A stretch of 35,668 bases of DNA from Candidatus Aquidulcis sp. (GTDB lineage: Bacteria; Chloroflexota; Anaerolineae; UBA4142): the NCBI GenBank assembly GCA_020723345.1, contig DYJA01000066.1, positions 1-35,668 on the forward strand. The letters run 5' to 3'. The translations under genes were made by a program, and so were the position numbers. Positions 27,727 through 35,484 of the stretch are shown in pieces. The first letter of the stretch is position 1. Each line of letters begins with the position of its first letter. Below the pieces are notes generated by a model that saw only the letters and a list, made by a program, of their open reading frames with translations, made no database searches and was not told the origin of the DNA.

Positions 27727-30303
27727 ATGGAAGCCATTTTGTTGATCATACTGGAAGTCGTAATCGTACTGGCGGTCCTGGGGGTGATCTTTGCCCCCCA
27801 CGCGGTTTCCGATCCCGCCGCCGCGGGGCGAGCGTATGGCAAGCCAGGACAAAAGTACAAGGGCGTGCGGGGATTGTTCCGGCTTCGCAACGATCGGCGT
27901 GAATTGGCAAAACAATTCAAGCAGTGGAGCGTCAATGCCGCGTTTCCCAAACGCGTCGCGCTCTCCGACACGTTACCGGTGTCGGCGGAAAATTTTGCCG
28001 CGTGGGTGAGCGGACTAGGCGACCCAGAACTGGAGCGATTCGCCGAAAAAGTCGCGCGCTATTGCAGTTCGGTGAATTTCGACGTTGCTTGGCAGACCGA
28101 CCCGCAGTTGGGCTACGCGCTGGAACTCAAGCAGTTGGTCGAGGATTCCGTTCTGATGTCCGCTCTCGGCGCGTGGCATCCCGACGGCGTCCAATCGGAT
28201 GTGCCGGTTTTCCTGGCATACCGCGCTTGGCGTACGAACCCGGATCGGCGCAAGAAATTTGGACTCCAATTGCACCAGGTCTTGATCGAGTGCGGACAGG
28301 TGACTGCCCCGCCCGAACTTTTCCTGGCGTCCCAGAAGGAACGCGAGGCGCAAGCGATCACGGCGATTTGCAAGGTCGCGGACGAAAACCCCGCCGCCTT
28401 TCGGCTGGCATTGCGCCAACTGGCTGGCTTGGCTGACAGCCCGCCCCGCGCCGCTGTCCCCGTAGCGCCAAGCCGAGGCAAGTTAGAGCATGAACTGGGC
28501 GCGGTTCAAACGCGCGCGCGCCAACTCGAAAATGATCTGGGCATCGCCACGCAAGCCAAAGCCGAGTTGGAGAAGGAACGCGGTACCCTCCAGTCATGCT
28601 TGCGTGAGACTGAAGGGCGCGCGCGCCAACTCGAAGGCGACCTGGGCGCGACCCGGCAAGCCCTGAGCGGCGCCGAAGCGCGCGGCGCCCAACTCCAAGG
28701 CACGCTGGACACTACGACGCGCGCCAAAGCCGAGTCGGATAAGCAACTGGGCGAAGTCACAAATCGCGCGCGCCAACTTCAAGGCAACCTGGATGTTACG
28801 ACCAAAACCAAAGCCGAGTTGGAAAAAGAATTAGGCACACTCAAACTTGCCCAGCGCGGCATCGAAGCGCGCGCCCGTCAACTCGAAACGGATCGCGATC
28901 ATACGATCAAAAACCAAATCGCGTTTGAGTTGGAACTTACGGCGCGCCAAGATCGGCTGCAGAAGGAACTCGGTCAAGTCAAGGTTCACGCCAACCAACT
29001 CGAAAATGAACTTGGCGCGCTCAAGACGTATTCCAACCATCTCGAAGACGATCTGCGAATCGTGGCACAAGGCACCACCGCGTTGAAGGAGAAATTGGGG
29101 ACGCTCCAGACGCGCGGCAGTCAACTTGAAGGCGATTTGGCAGCGGCAATTCAAACCCAGACCGGGTTGGAAGAAGAACAAAGCCAAGTCAACGCACGCG
29201 TCAGTCAAATCGCCAGCGCGCGCGATCGCGCGGCGCAACGCCAAGCCGAGTTGGAGAAGGAGCTCGGTCAAGTCCAAGCGCGCGCGGCCCAACTCGAAAG
29301 CGCGCTCGGTATCATCGCGCAAGGCAAAGCCGAGTTGGAGAAGGAAATGAATTTGCTCAAGGCGCGCGCGAGCCAACTCGAAGGCGACCTGGGCAAAGCC
29401 ACGCAAAGCAAAACCAAGTTGGAGAAAGAACTGGGTGCGCTCCAAGCGCGCGCCAGCCAACGCGAAGGCGACCTGGCGGTGGCGACGCAAGACACGGCGG
29501 AGTTACAGCGCAACCTGGATGTGCTCCAAGCGCGCGCGAGCCAACTCGAAGGGGACCTCGGCATCGCCGCGCAAGGCAAAGCGGAGTTGGAGAACGAACT
29601 CGGCGCGCTCAGGGCGCGCGTCAGCCAACTCGAAAGTGATCGGAGTTTGACGCCGCAAGGGAAAGCCGGGGTAGGCAACGAACTGGACGTACTCAAGGTG
29701 CGCGCCAGCCAAATCGAAGGCAATTTGGGCATCGCCGCGCAAGGCAAAGCGCGGTTGGAGAAGGAACTCGGCGCACTCAAGGTGCGCGTCGATCAACTTG
29801 ATGGCGCGCACGGCGTGGCGGCAAAGGGTAAAGCCGAATTAGAGAAGGAAGTGGGCGTCCTCCAGATGCGCGCCGGTCAACTCGCCAGTGACTTGAACAC
29901 CACGACGCAAGGCAAAACCAAGTTAGAAATTGAACTGGGTGTGCTCCGCGCGCGCACCAATCAACTCACCAGCGCATTGGGGGTTGCGACGAAGGGCGAA
30001 ACCGAGTTGGCGAAGGAACTGGACGTCCTTCAAGCGCGCGCCAACCAGCTCGAAGGTGAATTGAGCGACACGACGCGCGGCAAAGCCGAGTTGGAAAAAG
30101 AACTGGGCGCGCTCAAGACGCGCGTCAGCCAACTCGAAAGCGACTTGGGCAGCGCGACGCGCGGCAAGACCGAGTTGGAGAAGGAACTGGGTCTCGTTCA
30201 GGCGCGCGCGCGCCAACTGGAAGGCGACCTGACGACCACGACGCTCGGCAAACCCGAGTTGGAAAAAGAGCTAATGGAACTTTTAATGCGCGCGACTGGA
30301 TGA
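27727..30303 (+). CDS. Family A member 4: TM-anchored protein with giant coiled coil
   Basis: An 858-aa protein. CAAGGAGAAAACG precedes the ATG. A membrane helix (about 3-23) and basic residues after it predict a cytoplasmic body. The family A domain (about 43-236) has QKYKGVRGLFRLRND, C113-x4-F118-D-x-A-W, AYRAWRTNP and ADENPAAF. From about residue 252 to the end it is heptad-based coiled coil made of roughly twenty 28-residue units, typically KAELEKELGALQARASQLE plus a short Gly/Thr-rich joint. At 0.15 nm per residue this would be about 90 nm if fully extended. It may act as a spacer, tether or filament-like scaffold. A hairpin and the active C39 exporter follow. Confidence 0.87.
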   Translation: MEAILLIILEVVIVLAVLGVIFAPHAVSDPAAAGRAYGKPGQKYKGVRGLFRLRNDRRELAKQFKQWSVNAAFPKRVALSDTLPVSAENFAAWVSGLGDPELERFAEKVARYCSSVNFDVAWQTDPQLGYALELKQLVEDSVLMSALGAWHPDGVQSDVPVFLAYRAWRTNPDRRKKFGLQLHQVLIECGQVTAPPELFLASQKEREAQAITAICKVADENPAAFRLALRQLAGLADSPPRAAVPVAPSRGKLEHELGAVQTRARQLENDLGIATQAKAELEKERGTLQSCLRETEGRARQLEGDLGATRQALSGAEARGAQLQGTLDTTTRAKAESDKQLGEVTNRARQLQGNLDVTTKTKAELEKELGTLKLAQRGIEARARQLETDRDHTIKNQIAFELELTARQDRLQKELGQVKVHANQLENELGALKTYSNHLEDDLRIVAQGTTALKEKLGTLQTRGSQLEGDLAAAIQTQTGLEEEQSQVNARVSQIASARDRAAQRQAELEKELGQVQARAAQLESALGIIAQGKAELEKEMNLLKARASQLEGDLGKATQSKTKLEKELGALQARASQREGDLAVATQDTAELQRNLDVLQARASQLEGDLGIAAQGKAELENELGALRARVSQLESDRSLTPQGKAGVGNELDVLKVRASQIEGNLGIAAQGKARLEKELGALKVRVDQLDGAHGVAAKGKAELEKEVGVLQMRAGQLASDLNTTTQGKTKLEIELGVLRARTNQLTSALGVATKGETELAKELDVLQARANQLEGELSDTTRGKAELEKELGALKTRVSQLESDLGSATRGKTELEKELGLVQARARQLEGDLTTTTLGKPELEKELMELLMRATG
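28481..30290. repeat. Degenerate 84-bp tandem repeat encoding the coiled coil
   Basis: About twenty degenerate 84-bp (28-codon) units with recurring words such as AAAGCCGAGTTGGAGAAGGA and GCGCGCGCCAACTCGAA. The units between about 29240 and 30290 are the most regular; earlier ones vary in length by whole heptads. Copy number may differ between strains by unequal recombination. Confidence 0.85.
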
Positions 30304-30311
30304 TCGGAATG

Positions 30312-30348
30312 TCAAACTTCCGAAATCTTGGAGATTTCGGAAGTTTGA
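30312..30348 (+). terminator. Perfect 16-bp hairpin before the C39 exporter; possible terminator/attenuator
   Basis: CAAACTTCCGAAATCT (30313-30328) pairs perfectly with AGATTTCGGAAGTTTG (30332-30347) around a 3-nt loop. AAATTGATTTTG follows, a weak T-tract. It sits 9 nt after the coiled-coil gene and 25 nt before the exporter start. Confidence 0.65.
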
Positions 30349-30372
30349 AATTGATTTTGTGAGTGGTAAATA

Positions 30373-33099
30373 ATGTCAACTACACCGCGCTTTTTCGTTC
30401 CTGAAGTTATTCAAACTTCCGAGATGGATTGCGGTCCGGCATCGCTCAAAGCGTTGCTGGAGGGCTTTGGCATCGCCGCGAGTTACGGGCGTCTGCGCGA
30501 AGCGTGCCAGACCGAAGTGGACGGCACTTCGATTGACGTTATCGAGCAGGTTGCCATCCAACTTGGGTTGGAGGCCGAGCAGATTATGCTCCCCGCCGAC
30601 CATCTCTTGATGCCGGAAGCAAACGCGCTCCCCGCGCTCGCCGTCGTGCGACTGCCGAATGGTCCGGCGCATTTCATCGTTATTTGGAGCAAGCACGGGC
30701 GATTCGTTCAGGTGATGGATCCAGGCATCGGGCGACGCTGGGTAGACGAAAAGCAGTTACTCGCCGAACTGGACATCCATTGCCTCCCTATGCCGGCGCG
30801 GGCATTTCGCGATTGGGCGGGAACGGATGGATTTCTCTTGCCATTGGTTCGGCGGATGAGCGAATTGCATTTGACGGAAGAACGCGCCGCCGATTTGATC
30901 GCGCAAGCCAGCGATGATCCCAGTTGGCGCGGGTTGGCGGCATTGGATGCCGCAACGCGGATGGTGACCTCGCTTGTGCGCGCTAACGGCTTGGAGCGCG
31001 GCGAAATCGCGGAGCAGGTATTGGCACGCTTTTTCGAAGAAGCGCGCGGGAGCGTGACCGCGCCCGACGCCCCGCTTCCTGCCGCGTACTGGTTCGTCGA
31101 GCCAGTCCCGCGCGATCCTGACAAACCCGATGCGGAGGAACGCGTGTTTTTGCGCGGCGCGGTCCTTGTTCGCGTGCGTGGTCTTGCCCTCAAAGCGCCC
31201 GAAGCATTGACAGAGAAAAAATTGCCGCCCGAACTCGCCGCCGCGTTGCAAGAGCCGCCGCCTCACCCCGAAAGAGAATTGTGGCGCGTGTTGCGCCAGG
31301 ATGGGCTATTCACGTTGGGCATCGTGGTCGTCGCGCTGTTTATGGCGGCGCTCGGCGTGACCGCCGAAGCGCTTTTGTTGCAGGGCGTGATGAGACTGGA
31401 AATCATACCCGGCGTGAGTTCGCCCTGGATCGTCCTTGCCGTCGTGCTTGCGCTCGTCTTGTTCCTGTTCGCGCTCGAACTGCCGCTGACGACGGTGGAA
31501 CAACGGATCGGGCGGCGACTGGAAACGCGCTTGCGTGTCTTGCTTTTGGAAAAAATTCCGCGCCTCAGCGATCGTTATTTTCACAGCCGCCTCACGTCGG
31601 ACATAGCGATGCGCGCGCACGGCTTGCGCGCGCTGCGAACTGTGCCGACGCTCGCGGTGAACATTTTGCGTTTGACCTTTCAATTACTCCTGACCGCGCT
31701 TGGCGTTATCCTGCTCGATCCGCTCAGCGCGCCGTGGGCGATTGCGTTTACGGCGGTCTTTGGCGTCGTCGCCTACTTCAGCAGTCTCGTCCAACGCGAG
31801 CGCGAGATGCGCTTGTTCACGCACAATAGCGCGTTGAGCCGGTTCTATCTCGACGCGTTGCTGGGATTGATTCCGGCGCGGATGCACGGCGCCGAACGTT
31901 CGCTGCGCCGCGAACACGAATCGCTCTTGACCGAATGGACGCGCTCATCGCGCGACACTTGGCGGATGATTGTCGCGCTCCAAGGCGTCAGCGCGTTGCT
32001 CTACGCCGCGTTCTCGGTCATCATTCTCTTCAACTTTGTGATGAGTGGCGGAGCGATGACGAATGTGTTGCTTCTGTTCTACTGGACGCTCAACCTGCCG
32101 GTGCTCGCGCAATTTCTGTTCGCGTGGCTGGAACAATACCCGCTCGTGCGGAATCACACGTTGCGTTTGTTGGAGCCGCTGGGCGCGCCGGATGAAACGA
32201 GTCAACTAGTCAATCAGGCGACTGGTCATCGCGCTGAAGAGCAGTTTAATCGCCCAATCACCCAATCACCGAATCACCCAACGACCGGCGTTGAAATCGC
32301 GATGGATCAAGTTGTCGTCCAAGCCGGCGGACATACGATTCTGAGCGACATCAATTTGAGCATCAAGCCGGGCGAGCATATCGCGATTCTGGGACCGTCT
32401 GGCGCGGGCAAGTCCACGCTGGTTGGCATTTTGCTGGGATGGCACAAGCCGACGGAGGGACGTGCGCGCGTCGATGGCGCGTTGCTGGACGGCGAACGCT
32501 TGCGCGCGTTGCGCCGCGAAATCGCGTGGATAGACCCAGCCGTGCAATTGTGGAATCGCTCACTCATTGCCAATCTGCAATATGGCACGCTTCGCGCAGA
32601 CGGTGACGACTCGGTCGGCAACACCTTGGAAGTCGCCGATCTGTACGCCATCTTGGAGCGATTGCCCAATGGGATGCAAACCGCCCTGGGCGAAAACGGC
32701 GGCTTGGTGTCCGGCGGCGAAGGTCAACGCGTGCGCCTGGGTCGCGCGCTGAACAAGCAGAATGTGCGCCTCGCGATTTTGGACGAACCGTTTCGCGGGT
32801 TGGATCGCGCCGCGCGGCACGCGTTACTCGTTCAAGCGCGCACGCACTGGCGCGCGGCGACGATGCTGTGTGTCACGCACGACGTCGGTGAAGTTGAGAC
32901 CTTTGACCGCGTGCTCGTGATCGAAAACGGGCGCATCGTCGAAGGCGCCGCGCCCGCCGTTTTGGCGAAACGCCGCGACTCGCGTTATCGCGCGATGTTG
33001 CGCGCGGAAGAAGAGGTGCGGCGCGGTTTGTGGCAAGGCGCGGATTGGCGGCGATTGTGGATCGAAGAGGGTGAGTTGAAGGAAAACAAGGTGGGATGA
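30373..33099 (+). CDS. C39-peptidase ABC exporter with intact catalytic residues
   Basis: A 908-aa bifunctional exporter of the PCAT type, which cleaves leader peptides (often after Gly-Gly) and exports the cargo. The C39 domain (about 8-130) has Gln14, Cys20 (QTSEMDCGPASL), His100 (GPAHFIVIW) and Asp116 (VMDPGIG). An additional segment of about 150 residues (140-300), shared with the 6494 gene, precedes the membrane domain (about 305-605). The linker (about 612-638, QFNRPITQSPNHPTTG) is repeat-encoded. The ATPase has Walker A GPSGAGKS (674-681), VSGGEGQ, Walker B LAILDEPF and THD; the Q-loop position reads WIDPAVQLW, lacking Gln. No partner subunit or precursor lies adjacent. The ribosome site is weak and overlaps a regulatory-looking hairpin region. 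Confidence 0.9.
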   Translation: MSTTPRFFVPEVIQTSEMDCGPASLKALLEGFGIAASYGRLREACQTEVDGTSIDVIEQVAIQLGLEAEQIMLPADHLLMPEANALPALAVVRLPNGPAHFIVIWSKHGRFVQVMDPGIGRRWVDEKQLLAELDIHCLPMPARAFRDWAGTDGFLLPLVRRMSELHLTEERAADLIAQASDDPSWRGLAALDAATRMVTSLVRANGLERGEIAEQVLARFFEEARGSVTAPDAPLPAAYWFVEPVPRDPDKPDAEERVFLRGAVLVRVRGLALKAPEALTEKKLPPELAAALQEPPPHPERELWRVLRQDGLFTLGIVVVALFMAALGVTAEALLLQGVMRLEIIPGVSSPWIVLAVVLALVLFLFALELPLTTVEQRIGRRLETRLRVLLLEKIPRLSDRYFHSRLTSDIAMRAHGLRALRTVPTLAVNILRLTFQLLLTALGVILLDPLSAPWAIAFTAVFGVVAYFSSLVQREREMRLFTHNSALSRFYLDALLGLIPARMHGAERSLRREHESLLTEWTRSSRDTWRMIVALQGVSALLYAAFSVIILFNFVMSGGAMTNVLLLFYWTLNLPVLAQFLFAWLEQYPLVRNHTLRLLEPLGAPDETSQLVNQATGHRAEEQFNRPITQSPNHPTTGVEIAMDQVVVQAGGHTILSDINLSIKPGEHIAILGPSGAGKSTLVGILLGWHKPTEGRARVDGALLDGERLRALRREIAWIDPAVQLWNRSLIANLQYGTLRADGDDSVGNTLEVADLYAILERLPNGMQTALGENGGLVSGGEGQRVRLGRALNKQNVRLAILDEPFRGLDRAARHALLVQARTHWRAATMLCVTHDVGEVETFDRVLVIENGRIVEGAAPAVLAKRRDSRYRAMLRAEEEVRRGLWQGADWRRLWIEEGELKENKVG
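30410..30425 (+). promoter_or_regulatory. Third copy of the hairpin arm, inside the exporter coding start
   Basis: TTCAAACTTCCGAGAT repeats the upstream hairpin's left arm with one A-to-G change. The right arm (30333-30349) could pair with it over 16 positions, the change becoming a G-U pair. That alternative helix would enclose the start codon at 30373. In the protein it encodes the segment with the oxyanion Gln14. Confidence 0.45.
32205..32285. repeat. Word repeat encoding the exporter's interdomain linker
   Basis: AGTCAACTAGTCAATCAGGC and CGCCCAATCACCCAATCACC/GAATCACCCAAC words encode SQLVNQ and ITQSPNHP between the membrane and ATPase domains. The style matches intergenic words such as AACCGACTAACC at 26831. 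Confidence 0.5.
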
Positions 33100-33116
33100 G
33101 AATATCGGCTTGATTT

Positions 33117-35336
33117 CTAGATGCGAAAGCGCAGCCCAGGTTGCTTGAGCTTGGGCTTGTTGCTGATGAGCATGGGAAGTTTGGATAAAGTCCCGCTCGC
33201 CCCGACCTCGGCGAGCGATTTCAAGTTGAACTGCGCGAATTCGTAGTTCGGCTTGATGGCGAGCGCGCGGCGCAACGCCTGTTCTCCTTCTTCCAATTCA
33301 CCGATCTGCAAGAGACACGCGCCCAGGTTGCCCCAACTCTGATGGTGCCGTTCATTGACGGTCACGGCTTCGCGGAACAATTCGATCGCGCGTGTGTTCT
33401 CGCCGTGTTCCATCGCTTCGACGCCGCGCGCGAACAAATCCTCGTGCCGAATCATTTCTTCGCGCGAGAATGGCTTGCCCCATTCCTTCTGCAAATCAGC
33501 AATCCCTTGCCGCAAAACGCGAATGTGCTCTTCAACCTCGCGTTTCAAATCGCGCTCTTTCAGCCCCAACTCCAAACATCGCTCAAACGCTTGCAGCGCG
33601 CGGTTCACTCGCCACGTGTGCTCCGCCGCCATTCCCAGGTTGCACCAATAGTCTGCGTCTTCCTCGTAAATTTCGACCGCGCGGTTGAATAGATGAAATG
33701 CTTCTTCCGCGCGATTCGTCATCGCGCAGACGATGCCCAACCCGTACACCGCAGCGTCTCCTTCGGCGGAGGCGAGGACACGCCGAAAAGCGCGCTCGGC
33801 AGCCGCGAAATCTTTGCGCTGGATGAAGGCAAAACCTTCTTGCGTGATTTCTTCCAGGCGATCCAATGTCTGCTGGTCAACCGACTTGCCCTTGCGCGGC
33901 GATAACTCAAACGCGGGTTCAATGGGCACATCGGCGCGTAAAGGTTTCAGGATGCGACTCGTGGACGGCAAAACGTCGCGCACGATCGGTTCGATCGCGC
34001 GGCGCGCCGCGTCCCACGGCTCGTTCTGACTCTCGATTTCGCCGAGCGCGATCTGCGCGACTTGCGCCTCACCGCGCGCCTCCGCGGTGGCGAGACGAAG
34101 CAGTGGAATGAACCAGTTGGCTTGTGGCTCGCGTCGTTGTGCGCGTTCAAGCATCGCGTCCGCCTGATTGATCCGCCCCGCTTCGATTTGCATGCACAGC
34201 CACACCGCCCAATCGGCGGGCGGCGCGCCGCGCGCGGCGGGTTCCATCTTGCGCACGCGCGCCAATTCGCGCGCGGCGTCGGCATCGCGTTTGACGCGGC
34301 GATACGCCTGCGCGAGTTCGTAGCGCGCGAAGATGCTGCGCCCCGCCGTCGCGACGAAACGTTCCCAGGTCGCGATCTCGGACGCGACGTCGCCGAGCGC
34401 GCGATAGGTCGCGGCAAGCGGCGGGTAGATTTCGACGCGCTTGCGGTCGAGCGCGCGCGCCTGCTCCCACGCGTGCGCGGCGGCGCGCTGACTGCCAATC
34501 GTCTGATACGCCTCCGCAAGCGCGAGCCACGCCTCGACGAATCGCGCTTCGAGATTGACCGCGCGGCGGAGCGCGTCCACCGCCATCAGCCCGCGTTCGA
34601 GTTTCAAATGCGCGCGTCCGAGCACCCACAACATTCGCGCGCGCTGCTCATCGTTCCGCGCCTGTGCGACGAGCGGCGTCAGATGCGCGATCAATTCTTC
34701 GCCGCGCCCCGAAACGAGATAGTATAGCGCACGATGGAGAAACGCGTCGAACACCTCAGCGTCCATTGGTTGTTCAAGCCAGCGCGCCGTTAGATCTTCC
34801 AGCGACAAACGGTCAAGGTCAGGAGGGGGTTCGGGTAGCGCGGCGGCGGAATCGGGCAGGGGCTTGCCATGTCCGTCGGATGGGACGAGTTTCATTTCGA
34901 CGCCGCCTTTTTTCAAGAATTCAGCGGCGTAGGCAAGATAACCGCGCGATTTCGGGCCGCGCGTCCACGTGCGTACCGAGTCGAGGATGACGCGCACGCA
35001 GCCCGCGAGATCGGCGTTGCTCCGTTCGCCGTGCTCTTCCATCGCCCAATACCAGTTGTTGACGATCTGCGCGGCGACGAGATCAGTGGGGTTCACATTG
35101 TCGGCATCAATCGTCAATGTGTTGTCCTTCACTTCGCCGACGGGGATCTGCGGCAACTCGGAGTTCGTTTCCAACCAGCGCAACAAGCGATCCAGTGCGT
35201 TCGTCACGTCGCCGTCGCGGATGGTTGGCACGAGCGTCGCGGCTTCCTGGATGCCGACTTCCGCGCGCATAATGAACATCACGAATTCTTCGGTGCGGTA
35301 ATTTTTGCTTGATGATCTGGATTTGTGTTTGGACAC
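33117..35336 (-). CDS. TPR-repeat protein
   Basis: A 739-aa soluble protein read on the minus strand. The GTG start at 35336 follows GAAAGGCACGC on that strand. The first 150 residues (with a basic N-terminus and ADNVNPTDLVAAQIVNNWYW) are of unknown fold. From about residue 185 to 715 it is helical tetratricopeptide-like repeats, for example ARMLWVLGRAHLKLERGLMA, AFIQRKDFAAAERAFRRVLA, NLGMAAEHTWRVNRALQAFE and NLGACLLQIGELEEGEQALR. TPR proteins are protein-binding scaffolds; the partner is unknown. It converges on the C39 exporter with only 17 nt between stops and is divergently transcribed from the SWIM-like gene. Confidence 0.88.
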   Translation of the reverse strand: MSKHKSRSSSKNYRTEEFVMFIMRAEVGIQEAATLVPTIRDGDVTNALDRLLRWLETNSELPQIPVGEVKDNTLTIDADNVNPTDLVAAQIVNNWYWAMEEHGERSNADLAGCVRVILDSVRTWTRGPKSRGYLAYAAEFLKKGGVEMKLVPSDGHGKPLPDSAAALPEPPPDLDRLSLEDLTARWLEQPMDAEVFDAFLHRALYYLVSGRGEELIAHLTPLVAQARNDEQRARMLWVLGRAHLKLERGLMAVDALRRAVNLEARFVEAWLALAEAYQTIGSQRAAAHAWEQARALDRKRVEIYPPLAATYRALGDVASEIATWERFVATAGRSIFARYELAQAYRRVKRDADAARELARVRKMEPAARGAPPADWAVWLCMQIEAGRINQADAMLERAQRREPQANWFIPLLRLATAEARGEAQVAQIALGEIESQNEPWDAARRAIEPIVRDVLPSTSRILKPLRADVPIEPAFELSPRKGKSVDQQTLDRLEEITQEGFAFIQRKDFAAAERAFRRVLASAEGDAAVYGLGIVCAMTNRAEEAFHLFNRAVEIYEEDADYWCNLGMAAEHTWRVNRALQAFERCLELGLKERDLKREVEEHIRVLRQGIADLQKEWGKPFSREEMIRHEDLFARGVEAMEHGENTRAIELFREAVTVNERHHQSWGNLGACLLQIGELEEGEQALRRALAIKPNYEFAQFNLKSLAEVGASGTLSKLPMLISNKPKLKQPGLRFRI

Positions 35337-35389
35337 AGCGTGCCTTTCTACTTTGCCGATCCTTTTTCTTTCGAGAATCGGTCAGGTCA

Positions 35390-35395
35390 ATTATA
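35390..35395 (-). promoter_or_regulatory. Probable -10 element for the TPR gene
   Basis: On the minus strand TATAAT occurs about 54 nt upstream of the TPR start. No good -35 hexamer is seen at 16-18 nt, so an activator or extended element may be needed. Confidence 0.45.
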
Positions 35396-35403
35396 CTCCA
35401 AGA

Positions 35404-35432
35404 TTGGCAGATTGCGCGAATAGGGATATAAT
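35404..35432 (+). promoter_or_regulatory. Sigma-70-type promoter for the SWIM-like gene
   Basis: TTGGCA (35404-35409), a 17-nt spacer and TATAAT (35427-35432) form a near-consensus promoter 52 nt upstream of the GTG at 35485. It is the clearest promoter in the window. Confidence 0.75.
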
Positions 35433-35484
35433 CGCGTTCGCCATGGGAGAAGATAGGATTGAATTGTTTTGAGAGGAGCGACTT

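Noticed and set aside
28831-30216. Long minus-strand frames opposite the coiled-coil gene
   Set aside because: They mirror the 84-bp repeats and have repetitive composition; the + strand protein has a ribosome site, membrane helix and family domain.
28481-30290. CRISPR-like array
   Set aside because: Units are degenerate 84-bp coding repeats with no unique spacers and no cas genes.
1-33099. A standard NHLM bacteriocin locus
   Set aside because: Exporters resemble that class, but no nitrile-hydratase-like leader peptide, no full-length adaptor and no Gly-Gly precursor gene could be found in the gaps.
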